A stretch of 64,000 nt of DNA from a virus (IMGVR_UViG_3300033992_001111:34586-98585); one strand, 5' to 3'. Positions 9,301 through 19,188 are shown, counted from the first letter of the stretch. Numbers and translations are program-made. Notes: generated by a model not told the origin, from the letters alone.

Positions 9301-9511
9301 TTTAAAAGAGTGTCCAACGATAAAATGTGAGTCTTGTGATGGAATTTACTTTAGAGAGGTAATCTTCCTAAAGAGAGTCCCAAAACTAATGACAGGTTCA
9401 ACGGAAGACACTACAGTACCGTTCCCAATTTACAAATGTGATTCTTGTGGACATATAAACAAAGGGTTTAATCCATTTGAGGAAGAAGAAAAAATTTTAA
9501 TTAAAGAATAA
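9275..9511 (+). CDS. Zinc-ribbon protein
   Basis: 78 residues from ATG 9275 (an earlier in-frame start at 9239 would overlap the upstream gene further). Two knuckles, CESC near residue 18 and CDSC near 56, make a four-Cys zinc ribbon, with an acidic C-terminus. The last base overlaps the SbcD-like start. Function unknown. Confidence 0.65.
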   Translation: MELQQPKINLKECPTIKCESCDGIYFREVIFLKRVPKLMTGSTEDTTVPFPIYKCDSCGHINKGFNPFEEEEKILIKE

Positions 9512-10296
9512 TGATAAACAGAATTATACATTTCTCTGATTTACACCTCAAACTATTTAAAGACCACGATTTATACCGTGAAATTCTTCAATTAGCACTG
9601 AACGAGTGGAAAACATTACAACCGGACAGAATTACCTTCACCGGAGATTTACTACACTCAAAAAATCAACTAACGCCTGAAGTAATTGAGGTTGCGTCTT
9701 GGTTATTGACCGAATGTGCTAAGATTGCGAAAACTGTATTGATTGCGGGTAATCATGATGCTCTTATTAATAATAATGATAGATTGGATAGTTTAACCCC
9801 GATTATTTCTAACTTAAATAACCCTAATATTGTTTATTATAAAGATAGGGGGATTTATGAAGATGAGAATGTGTCTTGGTGTGTATATTCACAATTCCAA
9901 GGAAACATTCCTCCGGAAATTGATACTGCGACTGGATTTAAAATAGGGTTATTTCATGACCCGGTTGTAGGATTAACTACGGATTTAGGGTTTGACTTTG
10001 GTTCTCATGCATACGATATTGAAAAATTTAATGGGCTAGACCTTATTCTATGTGGAGATATTCACAAACGTGCGACCTTTAATATCCCAAATGGGAAAAG
10101 AGGTGTTATGATTGGGTCAACAATACAACAAAATTTTGGTGAGAGTGTTGGTAAACATGGATACGGAGTTTACGACATTGATACTGATAAGTACTCTTTT
10201 GTTGATTTACCTAACTCAAAACCATATCTTAAATTTTCGATAGACTCGTTTGACTGTATTGAAAAAGGAACTGAAAAACTTATGAATAATGGATAA
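9511..10296 (+). CDS. SbcD/Mre11-like exonuclease subunit (T4 gp47-like)
   Basis: 261 residues. Calcineurin-type phosphoesterase motifs occur in order: HFSDLHLK (D-x-H), TFTGDLLH (GD), LIAGNHDA (GNHD), a later SHAYD and ILCGDIHKR (GDxH). These bind the two metals of the nuclease site. The partner ATPase SbcC is encoded at 12486, with five small genes between. The complex processes DNA ends and supports recombination-dependent replication and host DNA degradation. Confidence 0.9.
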   Translation: MINRIIHFSDLHLKLFKDHDLYREILQLALNEWKTLQPDRITFTGDLLHSKNQLTPEVIEVASWLLTECAKIAKTVLIAGNHDALINNNDRLDSLTPIISNLNNPNIVYYKDRGIYEDENVSWCVYSQFQGNIPPEIDTATGFKIGLFHDPVVGLTTDLGFDFGSHAYDIEKFNGLDLILCGDIHKRATFNIPNGKRGVMIGSTIQQNFGESVGKHGYGVYDIDTDKYSFVDLPNSKPYLKFSIDSFDCIEKGTEKLMNNG

Positions 10297-10843
10297 CAAG
10301 ATTTACGAATACATAAGAAATGGTATTACAATTGGTGGTAATCCAACTGATGGGTATAAGGTTTTTACAATTCCAACTCAATGGTTTCATATTGATAGTT
10401 TACATCAATTAACTCCGGAAACTTTTGAAAGAGAAATTAAAAAACAAAAAGAACACGATGAATTAACTTCTGAGATATTCAAAGAAGTTCAAAAAGAAAT
10501 TGACCAAGAGATTCTAAATCAATTACGAGGTGGTGAACCGAATCCGGATATTATTCCGATGAATACAACAGATAGGTTATTTCACACATTTTTGGATACT
10601 CCTGACCCGGATGCTGACCCCGATTTAATTTGGGATAAATGGCAATTTATTGATAAATTATTATTTGACGATGACTTCTACCAAAAGTGGGGTGGGAATT
10701 GTTGTGAGGAATTGACTTACGAAGAAAGATATAGGAAATGGTTTGGTAATAACTATCAAACTGGGATGCAATATACACCAACTATCGAACCTGATTGGGA
10801 TAATGATTATTATGAGCCAACACCTAAAAGAAAATTAAAATGA
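10289..10843 (+). CDS. Hypothetical acidic protein
   Basis: 184 residues, rich in Asp/Glu, Trp and Pro, with an EREIKKQKEHDELTSEIF helix near residue 50. It overlaps the SbcD-like stop by eight bases and ends four bases into the next gene, so it is in the same operon. No domain recognised. Confidence 0.65.
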   Translation: MDNKIYEYIRNGITIGGNPTDGYKVFTIPTQWFHIDSLHQLTPETFEREIKKQKEHDELTSEIFKEVQKEIDQEILNQLRGGEPNPDIIPMNTTDRLFHTFLDTPDPDADPDLIWDKWQFIDKLLFDDDFYQKWGGNCCEELTYEERYRKWFGNNYQTGMQYTPTIEPDWDNDYYEPTPKRKLK

Positions 10844-11358
10844 ATATCAATCTTGAACTAACCTCCGGAGAACACAAGGACTTATTAAGTTATTGTAAAC
10901 TTAATAAGTTTAACCCTGAAGAGATTATTAAGAAATGTTATTCAGAAGGATTTTCAATTGAGAAGTACGGACTATTGTCAGGTTCGGGGAATGTTTTTGA
11001 AAAAGAAGTTATCAAAGAAGTTATCAAGTATGTTGAGGTTCCTGTGGTTGAAGAAAAAGAAGTTGTCAAGATTGAATATGTTGAGATTGAGAAACTTGTT
11101 GAAGTGATAAAAGAGGTTCCGATAGAAAAGATAGTTGAGGTAAATAAAGAAGTTATTGTTGAAAAAGAGACATCCGACAATAAATTAAAACTTAAATTAG
11201 ATGCTCTCCAAAACACAGTTGAAAAATTAAAACTTGATAATATTGAGAAGGACCGAACAATAAAAGAATATGAGAAAACAATTCAAGATATTCAAAAATA
11301 TAATGAAGGAACCAAAGCGATGTATTTGAAAGGTTCAAATTTAGATAATAAAATTTAA
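10840..11358 (+). CDS. Coiled-coil protein with Val/Glu/Lys repeats
   Basis: 172 residues. Residues about 50-110 are a low-complexity alternation of V, E, K and I (KEVIKEVIKYVEVP, then similar units), followed by a coiled coil to the C-terminus. ATG overlaps the upstream stop by four bases. Possibly a scaffold or complex-bridging protein; function unknown. Confidence 0.65.
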   Translation: MNINLELTSGEHKDLLSYCKLNKFNPEEIIKKCYSEGFSIEKYGLLSGSGNVFEKEVIKEVIKYVEVPVVEEKEVVKIEYVEIEKLVEVIKEVPIEKIVEVNKEVIVEKETSDNKLKLKLDALQNTVEKLKLDNIEKDRTIKEYEKTIQDIQKYNEGTKAMYLKGSNLDNKI

Positions 11359-11374
11359 AAAAAAAATAGAAAAT

Positions 11375-11719
11375 ATGACTAACATTTTAACTTGGTTCAT
11401 TTTAAGTTACGGGCTTATGAATATTATGGTATACGGGTCAATCTTTCAAGGGGTTAGGGACTTCTTTAAAAAATGGGGTGATAATATATACACACCACTC
11501 AATGGATTAGGACACTTCATCTCAGGTATATTAACCTGTCCAATGTGCTTTTCTTTTCACGGAGGTTGGTTCCTATCATTAACCGTATTCTCACCAACAT
11601 CTGTATTGTTTGGAACTCCACTATGGATTGGTTGGTTTTTTGACGGGATTCTATCATCAGGTGCGGTATGGGTGATAAACGCAATAGTAGAATGGTTTGA
11701 AGAGAACCGACCAAAATAA
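11375..11719 (+). CDS. DUF1360-like membrane protein
   Basis: 114 residues with about three hydrophobic spans (residues 3-22, 50-75, 80-105). The middle carries LTCPMCFSFHGGW, resembling the CPMC.GFW.G signature I associate with DUF1360 membrane proteins. Function not known. Confidence 0.62.
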   Translation: MTNILTWFILSYGLMNIMVYGSIFQGVRDFFKKWGDNIYTPLNGLGHFISGILTCPMCFSFHGGWFLSLTVFSPTSVLFGTPLWIGWFFDGILSSGAVWVINAIVEWFEENRPK

Positions 11720-11720
11720 G

Positions 11721-12248
11721 ATGGAAAAACTAAATGAATTTATTATAAAACAACTTAGCGATAGTAAAGTCCAAAGATGGATTATTAAAGCAACCGATTT
11801 GTTTGCTTTATGTAATAACATGGGAATTCTTGATGATGATGAACTTATGATTGACATTATCGAGTATTTGGAGAATAATGAAATTGATATTAATTTTATA
11901 GGTGGTGACCAATTTTACAAAGATTTTGTTCGACTTGAGAATAAAGTTAAGATGGGTCGAATGTTAAGAGGAAGTAAAACAGAAGTCCAACTGATGATTG
12001 AAAAAATAGATTCAATTAAAGTCCCGGAAAGACCGACATGGTTAAATAATTACATGGATGATGAAGAGGACCCTAATAAAAAGGCAACAATTAACGAGGA
12101 TAATAATCAGTATCAAAGAATTACTGATATGTTAACTCAAAGACTTCGAGACCAAGTTGAGAATGAACCGGGAATAACTTTAGAGGATTTACAACGAGAA
12201 ATTGATAATGAAATTAACACAGGTGATATAACCGGTGAAGGATTTTAA
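11721..12248 (+). CDS. Hypothetical protein
   Basis: 175 residues, acidic and helical; ATG 11721 is one base after the previous stop. No motif recognised. The C-terminal half is disordered-looking and rich in Asp, Glu, Asn. It belongs to the run of small genes between the SbcD and SbcC homologues. Confidence 0.6.
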   Translation: MEKLNEFIIKQLSDSKVQRWIIKATDLFALCNNMGILDDDELMIDIIEYLENNEIDINFIGGDQFYKDFVRLENKVKMGRMLRGSKTEVQLMIEKIDSIKVPERPTWLNNYMDDEEDPNKKATINEDNNQYQRITDMLTQRLRDQVENEPGITLEDLQREIDNEINTGDITGEGF

Positions 12249-12284
12249 CTTAGAAAAAATAAACATTAATAAATAAAAACAATT

Positions 12285-12479
12285 ATGGGAGTATCGAAAA
12301 AAAGAGGTGGAGTAAGGGCTCACGCAAAGAAAGTTCAAGAGAGAAATAATAGACTTAAAGGGGAATCAAAAGCATTTCAAACAATCATGAATCAACAAAT
12401 GGAAGAGTTGAAGAAGAAATATGCTGAAGCTCAAGCCCAAAGTGGAAACACTCAAAATGTTGAGTTAGTATCACAATAA
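12285..12479 (+). CDS. Small basic protein
   Basis: 64 residues. The N-terminal third is Lys/Arg/Gly-rich (KKRGGVRAHAKK), then a Gln/Glu/Lys helix. It lies six bases upstream of the SbcC-like gene. Nucleic-acid binding is possible from charge alone. Confidence 0.55.
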   Translation: MGVSKKRGGVRAHAKKVQERNNRLKGESKAFQTIMNQQMEELKKKYAEAQAQSGNTQNVELVSQ

Positions 12480-12485
12480 TAAACT

Positions 12486-14858
12486 ATGGATTTATTCAAT
12501 CCACCACCAATTTTTAATTTAAAAGAAATGCAACACAATTTAGATGTGGATACATTAGATAATCCATACATTCAGGTTGTTTGGGAAGATACACCGGAAA
12601 ACTTCACTCAAGAGAGAATTAAGTCGACAAAACAATACTTTACCAAAAAGTATAACTCAACCAATGTGAATGTAATTACGAAGGTTAAAACGACCGAGGA
12701 CACTCAACAAACGATTGATGTGTCTGTAAATATCCTGGATAAGAACTATCAAAAGGAACTTATCAAATCATTACTTGAAAGTAAGGGTCAAGAACAATAC
12801 TTGGACCAAGTAATGAGTATTGATAGTATGGTTGAAAACCGAATGGCAGCCAACGAAGTTGAGGTGACACCATTTAAAAAATGGTACATCAAGAAAATTG
12901 AGTTTAGTAATTTCTTATCTTATGGAGATAATCAAGTTATTGATTTTGATAAGTGTGAGGGAATTACGGTGGTGGAATCCGACCCCCCAAACTTTGGTGG
13001 TAAAACGGTTCTAACTGTGGATTTACTATTGTTCTTATTCTTTAACACAACAACTAAGACACAGAAAGCCGAAGAAATCTTCAACAGGTTTACCGACAAG
13101 AACAAAGTTAGTGTTCGTGGGGATATTCTTATCGATGGTGAGGAGTATATCATTGCTCGTCAAATTGAAAGAAAGATGTCCAAGGCTGGCGAATGGAATG
13201 TAAAGACGGAGTTAGAGTTCTTTAAAAAACTATCTGATGGTCAATTACAAAATTTCACTGGTGAGCAAAGGAGAGAGACGGAAGCGTTTATGAAAAGGTC
13301 TATTGGGACAATGGACGATTTCTTAATGACCATTCTAACCACGGCATCTAACTTGGAGGACTTATTGGAGTCAAAACCAACTGCGAGAGGTCAGGTATTA
13401 TCAAGATTCCTGGGACTTGAGTTCTTGAAAAAGAAAGAAGAAACCGGAAAAGAAATCTATTCAGAGTTCTCGAAAGGGATGATTTCCAATGTATATAACA
13501 CGGAGACCCTGAAACAAGATAATGAGACATCAACGACTGAAATCGAAAGATTAAAGGGTGAGATTACAACAGCAACCGAAAGTATTGGTGAAGTAGATAA
13601 TTCATTGAAAAAAGGTCAAGATTATAAAGATGGATTATTGAATTCAAAACATGCTGATTTGAGTCAGGAACTTATTATTTTGGACCCGGTTAAACTACAG
13701 ACAGAGATTACCACTTATGTTTCAAATAGTAAAACCATCCAACTACAAATTGATAATATTAAGGTTGTTGAACCAAGTGGGTATTACCATGAGGATAAAC
13801 ACGATGCGGTTAAAGAATTATTAACCAATCATAAGATTCAATTAGGAAATACAACACATAAGGTTGGTGAAATTGAAGACCTTGTTAAAAAGTTTGGTGA
13901 CGGTATTCAATGTGAGCATTGTGGGATTAAATTGATGGACGCTGAAATCACCAAAAAGAAGATTGGGGAACTTGACGGAAGAAAAGAAGAAGTTAAAATT
14001 CTTAATGGGTTGATTGAAGAATTGGATAAAGAAGAAAAGACTTATGTCCAACTTAAGAAAGAATTCGATGAGTATGAAAGAAACAAACTTATTAAAGAGA
14101 AACATGAAGTGTCTTTGGAGTCAAATAACTTGAAATTAGAGGCGATAAGGTTGAAACTAACAAGATACGAAGAAGTTCAGGATAAGATTAAACAGAACAA
14201 CGATATTGACTCCAAATTGATTAAGGCGAACCTTCGTATTGATGAGTTGATTAGTCAAAAGAGAGGGTATGAGAAAATTCAAAGTACCAATCAAAATCAA
14301 ATTGATAATCTCTTGTCTCGTATTGAAAAGAACCATGGTCTTGTGTTAAAGATTGCCGAAGAATTTGAAAAAGAAAAAATCTATAAAATCTATAATGAGA
14401 TTTTTGGAAAGAATGGTATAAGTAAGATTATTATGAAGACAATGATGCCAGTGATTAACGCTGAACTTCAGAGGTTACTTCAGGATTCTTGTTTATTCAA
14501 CTTAGAGATTCGAATTAACGATAAGAATGAGGTGGACTTTATTATGATTGATAACTCTACCGGAATTGAACGACCAATTACATCAGGTTCGGGTTATGAG
14601 AAGACGGTGGGGGCGTTGGCCATCCGGGCGGTGTTGTCCAAAGTCTGTTCTTTACCAAAACCACAATTATCGGTTTACGATGAGGTTTGGGGTAAGGTTG
14701 CGAATGATAATCTCGATATGGTTGGGGAATTTTTTGATAAATTAAAAACCTACTTTGAAAAGATATTTGTCATATCACATAACCCAATGATATCAAATTG
14801 GGCCAATACGGTCGTCAAGATTACAAAAACAGAAAATGTTTCAAAAGTCTCCCAATAA
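12486..14858 (+). CDS. SbcC/Rad50-like ATPase (T4 gp46-like)
   Basis: 790 residues. After a roughly 135-residue N-terminal extension, the SMC-type head begins (IEFSNFLSYGDN) with a Walker A NFGGKT near residue 175. Two coiled-coil arms flank a zinc hook CEHCG near residue 478. The C-terminal head has the signature ITSGSGYEKTVGAL and Walker B LSVYDEVWG, then a VISHNP switch. In Walker A the first Gly of GxNGxGKT is Pro. It partners the SbcD-like nuclease at 9511. A strong terminator overlaps its stop codon. Confidence 0.9.
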   Translation: MDLFNPPPIFNLKEMQHNLDVDTLDNPYIQVVWEDTPENFTQERIKSTKQYFTKKYNSTNVNVITKVKTTEDTQQTIDVSVNILDKNYQKELIKSLLESKGQEQYLDQVMSIDSMVENRMAANEVEVTPFKKWYIKKIEFSNFLSYGDNQVIDFDKCEGITVVESDPPNFGGKTVLTVDLLLFLFFNTTTKTQKAEEIFNRFTDKNKVSVRGDILIDGEEYIIARQIERKMSKAGEWNVKTELEFFKKLSDGQLQNFTGEQRRETEAFMKRSIGTMDDFLMTILTTASNLEDLLESKPTARGQVLSRFLGLEFLKKKEETGKEIYSEFSKGMISNVYNTETLKQDNETSTTEIERLKGEITTATESIGEVDNSLKKGQDYKDGLLNSKHADLSQELIILDPVKLQTEITTYVSNSKTIQLQIDNIKVVEPSGYYHEDKHDAVKELLTNHKIQLGNTTHKVGEIEDLVKKFGDGIQCEHCGIKLMDAEITKKKIGELDGRKEEVKILNGLIEELDKEEKTYVQLKKEFDEYERNKLIKEKHEVSLESNNLKLEAIRLKLTRYEEVQDKIKQNNDIDSKLIKANLRIDELISQKRGYEKIQSTNQNQIDNLLSRIEKNHGLVLKIAEEFEKEKIYKIYNEIFGKNGISKIIMKTMMPVINAELQRLLQDSCLFNLEIRINDKNEVDFIMIDNSTGIERPITSGSGYEKTVGALAIRAVLSKVCSLPKPQLSVYDEVWGKVANDNLDMVGEFFDKLKTYFEKIFVISHNPMISNWANTVVKITKTENVSKVSQ

Positions 14859-14874
14859 TGGGGGACTTTTTTTT
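14843..14874 (+). terminator. Intrinsic terminator after sbcC-like gene
   Basis: An 11-bp stem (AAAAGTCTCCC with GGGGGACTTTT, one G-U) closes a 6-base loop and is followed by a run of T. The stop codon of the SbcC-like gene is in the loop. Confidence 0.9.
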
Positions 14875-14984
14875 GTTTTATCAAAATATTTTTGTATTTT
14901 AGTATTTATAATTCATATAAAAATACAAATATAGTTGTATTTATCATGAATAATAACTATATTTATAGTATAAAATTAAAATTT

Positions 14985-17288
14985 ATGAGCGAAGCGAAAA
15001 CTGAAAGAATATTTGAAAGAATAGTTGATATTAATTTAACTAATGATGATTTGATTATTGAATATCAAACATCAAATTATGAAAGTATTAGAAATTTACT
15101 AAAAGGTGCGTCAAAAACAAATAAAGGTGGTACCGGAAAACCGGAACACATTATACAACATAAGCTAACACCCGATTTATTAATTATTACTGAAGGAAAA
15201 AAAAATAATTTAAAACATGAAAGTAATGAATTAAATTACCCTGTAGAATACGCGGTTGACGGAGTTATTCATTATTCATCATTTGTTTCTAAAGAATACG
15301 ATGTAATCTCAATTGCGTTTTCAGGAGATAAAGAAAGTAATTTAAAGATAAGTTATTTTTTTCAACCTAAAAATTGTAAAATAGAAAAAATTGAAACAAA
15401 TGTACCATTAACAATAGAAGAATTAATTCAAAATTATAAAAAAAGTGAGTATAAACTATCTCAAGATTATGATAAGTTATTAAAATATTTAGGTGAACTG
15501 AATAATCAACTACATGGTAAGAAAATCATGGAAATGCAGAGAAGTTTTTTAATTTCCGCCGTTTTAATTGCTTTGGACAATAAAGAATTTAGAGATAATT
15601 TTATATGTTATAACGAAAATCTTCCTGACCTTTTAATTCAATCTGTTGATTTAATATTAGGTAAATTAAAGATTAATGATTTTCAAAAACAAAAATTAAT
15701 ATCTCATCTTAATTTTATTAAAGATGATGGGTTATTTAATTATTCAATCTTAAAAGACATTATTATTGGTGTTGAAAAAAATATTAAAAGATATGTTGAA
15801 ACTTATAAATATAATGACATATTAATGGACTTTCATAATCAAACTCTACAATATGCTAATAATGAAAAAGGTCTTGGAATTGTTTTAACTCCTCATCATT
15901 ACACTGATTTTTTATGTGATATTCTTGATGTTAATGAAAATTCAATATTACTTGATGGATGTTGTGGAACTGCAGGATTTTTAATTAGTGGATTAAAAAA
16001 AATGAGGACTCAAAATCCAAATAAACCACTTGAAGAATTTAGTGAAAATTTTATTGGAATCGAGTATCAACCACATATATGGGCTTTATCTATGTTTAAT
16101 TTTATATTACATGGGGTTATATCACCATATATTTACAGTGGAGATACTTTCGATGAGGAAATCATAAAAAAAGTCTCAAAGATAAAACCAGACATTGGAT
16201 TCCTTAATCCTCCTTATAAATCAGATAAAAAAAATGATAGAGAGGAATTAGAATTTGTTATAAATCAATTAGAGGAAATGAGAAGTGGTGGTGTTGTTGC
16301 TGCGGTTTTACCTATGAGTAGTGCTTTAAATCCAAATGGAAAAATTACGGAGTTAAAAAAACGATTATTATCTAAACATAAACTGTTGGCTTGTTTTTCA
16401 AATCCGGATGAACTTTTCTATAATACAACTGCAACTGTTGTTACTTGTGTTATGATTTTTCAGGCTCACATTCCACATCCAAAAAATTACAAAACTTTCT
16501 TTGGGTATTTTAAAGATGATGGGTTTGAAAAAAGAAAAAATAAAGGAAGGATTGATGTTAATAAAAAATGGGAAAAAATAAAAGAATTTTGGGTTAGTAC
16601 TTATAGAAATAGAGAAGAGAAGTTAGGTATATCTGTTTTTAAAGAAATTTCGTTTGATGACGATTGGTGTGCTGAAGCTCACTTACCTACAGATATTTCT
16701 AAATTAAATAATAATATCTTTAGTCAAAGACTTCGCAATTACCTTTCTTTTTTAATTAAAGAAAATCATTTTGATTTGTTTGACAATATTGCTATAAGTT
16801 CACAATTGGATGAAATTTGTATTTCTGGAGTAAAATCTTGGAAAGAATTTAATTTATCTGATTTATTTGAGATTAATAAAGGAAAAAGGTTAACTAAATT
16901 TCAAATGAATCCTGGCAATAATTATTTTATAAGTTCTTCGGAATTTAACAATGGGTTGACAGGTAAAATTTCTGAAGAACCAATTTTCAGTGGTAATTGT
17001 TTGACTGTAAATTATGATGGTTCAGTTGCGGAGTCTTTTTACCAACCTTTCAATTTTTGGGCACTAGATAGTGTTAATGTGTTATACTCAAAATTTGAAT
17101 TAAATACTCTAAGAGGTATTTTTATTTCATCCATAATAACAAATGAAAAGTTTAGATTTAACTATGGTAGGAAATGGACAAGTGGGTTAATGAAAAAAAG
17201 TAAAATATTTCTTCCATCAACTAACGGAGATGTCGATTTTGAATTTATTGATGAGTTTATGAATAATTTAAATTATAGGAAAAGATGA
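14985..17288 (+). CDS. Type IIG-like restriction/methyltransferase fusion (N6-adenine)
   Basis: 768 residues from ATG 14985; upstream in-frame ATGs at 14946 and 14892 are possible. The N-terminal part has PDLLIITEGKK, a candidate D...ExK nuclease core. The methyltransferase centre has the SAM-binding LLDGCCGTAGFLISGL and catalytic IGFLNPPYKSD (NPPY, N6-adenine class). The last ~160 residues (WKEFNLSDLFEINKGKRLTK onward) resemble one target-recognition domain of type I S / BcgI-like proteins. Nuclease, methylase and specificity in one chain suggests self-modification of phage DNA and possibly cutting of competitor DNA. Nuclease activity is inferred. Confidence 0.78.
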   Translation: MSEAKTERIFERIVDINLTNDDLIIEYQTSNYESIRNLLKGASKTNKGGTGKPEHIIQHKLTPDLLIITEGKKNNLKHESNELNYPVEYAVDGVIHYSSFVSKEYDVISIAFSGDKESNLKISYFFQPKNCKIEKIETNVPLTIEELIQNYKKSEYKLSQDYDKLLKYLGELNNQLHGKKIMEMQRSFLISAVLIALDNKEFRDNFICYNENLPDLLIQSVDLILGKLKINDFQKQKLISHLNFIKDDGLFNYSILKDIIIGVEKNIKRYVETYKYNDILMDFHNQTLQYANNEKGLGIVLTPHHYTDFLCDILDVNENSILLDGCCGTAGFLISGLKKMRTQNPNKPLEEFSENFIGIEYQPHIWALSMFNFILHGVISPYIYSGDTFDEEIIKKVSKIKPDIGFLNPPYKSDKKNDREELEFVINQLEEMRSGGVVAAVLPMSSALNPNGKITELKKRLLSKHKLLACFSNPDELFYNTTATVVTCVMIFQAHIPHPKNYKTFFGYFKDDGFEKRKNKGRIDVNKKWEKIKEFWVSTYRNREEKLGISVFKEISFDDDWCAEAHLPTDISKLNNNIFSQRLRNYLSFLIKENHFDLFDNIAISSQLDEICISGVKSWKEFNLSDLFEINKGKRLTKFQMNPGNNYFISSSEFNNGLTGKISEEPIFSGNCLTVNYDGSVAESFYQPFNFWALDSVNVLYSKFELNTLRGIFISSIITNEKFRFNYGRKWTSGLMKKSKIFLPSTNGDVDFEFIDEFMNNLNYRKR

Positions 17289-17812
17289 AACAACTAACAT
17301 ATAATAGAAAAGGGGAGTCACATACTCCCCTCCTTTACTGGCAAACTGATGATAAAACAACAATTGCAATTTATCAAGGTGTTAGAGGTGAGAACCCGGA
17401 CCTTGATTTTATTGTAAAATACAAGGAGGAGGGTAAGAGATTAAGAACTCCATCCCACACTCATTGGATTGTCGATTTACTTGTTAAGTGTGAATATAAT
17501 AAGACGATTGTTTTAAATTATGTTAATGATTTGATTGAGTTGTACGATAATACCGTACCTGTGAGTTCTGTTCAAGAGAGGGATGAGTATGTTTTGAGAC
17601 ATCATACGGTTGCTAATGATAAGTATAACGTATTGAATCAACATGGGTATTATAGCGTTTCAACACTAACGGCTTTCATTGAATTATTTTCAATATGTGA
17701 AAAACAAACAACGGGAGCATTTATGTTCAGAGGATTACTAACATTAGTAAAAGAATACTGTGAAGGAAAGAAAGATTTTTACCAAATTGTTGGGTATTCC
17801 AAAAGAGTTTAA
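17285..17812 (+). CDS. Hypothetical protein coupled to the methyltransferase
   Basis: 175 residues; start overlaps the methyltransferase stop (ATGA), implying coupled expression. No recognised motif; there is a central helical stretch with many aromatic and His residues (residues 55-130). It ends just before a promoter-like site at 17790-17821. Confidence 0.65.
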   Translation: MKQLTYNRKGESHTPLLYWQTDDKTTIAIYQGVRGENPDLDFIVKYKEEGKRLRTPSHTHWIVDLLVKCEYNKTIVLNYVNDLIELYDNTVPVSSVQERDEYVLRHHTVANDKYNVLNQHGYYSVSTLTAFIELFSICEKQTTGAFMFRGLLTLVKEYCEGKKDFYQIVGYSKRV

Positions 17813-17821
17813 TTACCTTTG
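17790..17821 (+). promoter_or_regulatory. Bacteroidetes-type promoter (weak -33, TACCTTTG)
   Basis: TACCTTTG at 17814-17821 matches the -7 box TAnnTTTG; TTG at 17790-17792 is a partial -33 box 21 bases upstream. It rules out the TTG start at 17819 for the next gene and favours ATG 17846. Confidence 0.55.
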
Positions 17822-17845
17822 TCAAATAAAATTAATACAATAAAT

Positions 17846-18379
17846 ATGAATTACTACTTATTATCTGTCACCGATAATTTTGCGTCTGAAGAGATGTGTA
17901 AAGAAATTGCCTTATCGATTAGTCCAATTGTTGACTCACCGAATTTAAAGTTTCATTATACAAGAAACCAAATTATATTTTCGTTTGGAACTGAAACACC
18001 AAAAGACGAAATATTTGAATACATTAAGGGAATTCTACATGGTCTTGTTGAAATATTTATTTTAACTGAAGTTGTTGATGATTTTTCAATATCTTTACCT
18101 GATGACATTAAAGACCATCTTTTTGATTTAGAAAATGTCGGTGAAAACGTAACAATGAAATTAGATATGGAACGAATAAAGAAAAATTTAGATTTTTCTT
18201 TTGATGATGAAGACGATGATGAAGACGATGCTGCTGATATTATGTCATTAATCTTCAAAAATAAAACCACTGACCCCAACCCTACCTTAGACCAAATATT
18301 AGACAAGTTATACTCGGAGGGAATTGATTCCTTGAGTTCAAAAGAAAAAAATATATTAGAAACTTATAGTCAAAACTAA
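17846..18379 (+). CDS. Hypothetical acidic protein
   Basis: 177 residues. The C-terminal half contains a dense Asp/Glu run (FDDEDDDEDD near residue 125), then a helical segment ending with a SLSSKEKNILETYSQ motif. The first half looks like an alpha/beta domain. It lies three bases before the sigma-factor gene. A link to transcription (anti-sigma or co-factor) is speculative. Confidence 0.65.
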   Translation: MNYYLLSVTDNFASEEMCKEIALSISPIVDSPNLKFHYTRNQIIFSFGTETPKDEIFEYIKGILHGLVEIFILTEVVDDFSISLPDDIKDHLFDLENVGENVTMKLDMERIKKNLDFSFDDEDDDEDDAADIMSLIFKNKTTDPNPTLDQILDKLYSEGIDSLSSKEKNILETYSQN

Positions 18380-18382
18380 ATT

Positions 18383-19180
18383 ATGAAGGAAAAAGCAGGG
18401 ATGCCAATCAATCAGGAAGAAATTAGTCATTATCTTAAGGATATCCGTAAGATAAAGGTTATGACACCTGAAAGAGAACGACACTTATCCGAAAGAATAC
18501 TATCGGATAATATCACGGAAAGTGAAATAAAAAAAATCCATAAGGAGTTATTGGAGGGTAATTTGAGATTTGTTATTACCGTTGCAAAACAGTATCAAAA
18601 CCAAGGATTAGATTTTCCGGATTTAATTGCGGAAGGGAATCTTGGTCTTATGAAGGCAATTGAAAATTTTGATTGGTCTAAAAAATTAAGGTTTATCTCT
18701 TACGCTGTTTGGTGGGTGAGACAATCGATATTACAATCGTTAAATGAAAATGCCCGTACCATTCGTCTCCCGGTTAATGTGGTTCAAGAGTTACATAAAG
18801 CGAAAAAAGAGTTAGAGAGAGGTGGAATGGAATTACCTGATAAATTTGCGAATTTACCTTATACCATTAATTTGGATAACCCACTAAATGAGGAAGGTGA
18901 TACTTTGGTTGATATCTTGAATAATCCAAATGCTGAGGCTCCGGATGCGGGTCTATCAACAGAGGACACTTTAAAGGATAAATTATTGAATATGTTGGAT
19001 GTATTAGACGATAGAGAGAAGACAATCATACAAGATTATTTCGGGTTATCGGGTTCGACAAGAACATTAGAGGATATTGGTAATGATTTTAATTTAACAA
19101 AAGAGAGGGTACGACAGATAAAAGAGAAATCCCTTAGAAAATTAAGGAATGAGACTGCGGACTTATTTGAATACTTATAA
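18383..19180 (+). CDS. Phage sigma-70 family RNA polymerase sigma factor
   Basis: 265 residues. Region 1.2 (NQEEISHYLKDIRKI), region 2 (EGNLRFVITVAKQYQNQG, DLIAEGNLGLMKAIENFDW, RFISYAVWWVRQSI) and region 4 (DDREKTIIQDYFGL, TLEDIGNDFNLTKERVRQIK) are all present. Length and lack of region 1.1 resemble the primary sigma of Bacteroidetes. It probably redirects host RNA polymerase to phage promoters; the TATTTATA motif repeated in this window is a candidate target (inference). A terminator follows. Confidence 0.92.
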   Translation: MKEKAGMPINQEEISHYLKDIRKIKVMTPERERHLSERILSDNITESEIKKIHKELLEGNLRFVITVAKQYQNQGLDFPDLIAEGNLGLMKAIENFDWSKKLRFISYAVWWVRQSILQSLNENARTIRLPVNVVQELHKAKKELERGGMELPDKFANLPYTINLDNPLNEEGDTLVDILNNPNAEAPDAGLSTEDTLKDKLLNMLDVLDDREKTIIQDYFGLSGSTRTLEDIGNDFNLTKERVRQIKEKSLRKLRNETADLFEYL

Positions 19181-19188
19181 AATAAATT

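Noticed and set aside
10938-11216. 92-residue minus-strand ORF
   Set aside because: It is the antisense shadow of the low-complexity Val/Glu/Lys repeats of the + strand coiled-coil gene.
17956-18306. 116-residue minus-strand ORF
   Set aside because: Antisense of the Asp/Glu run in the + strand gene; the poly-Ser stretch is a shadow artefact.
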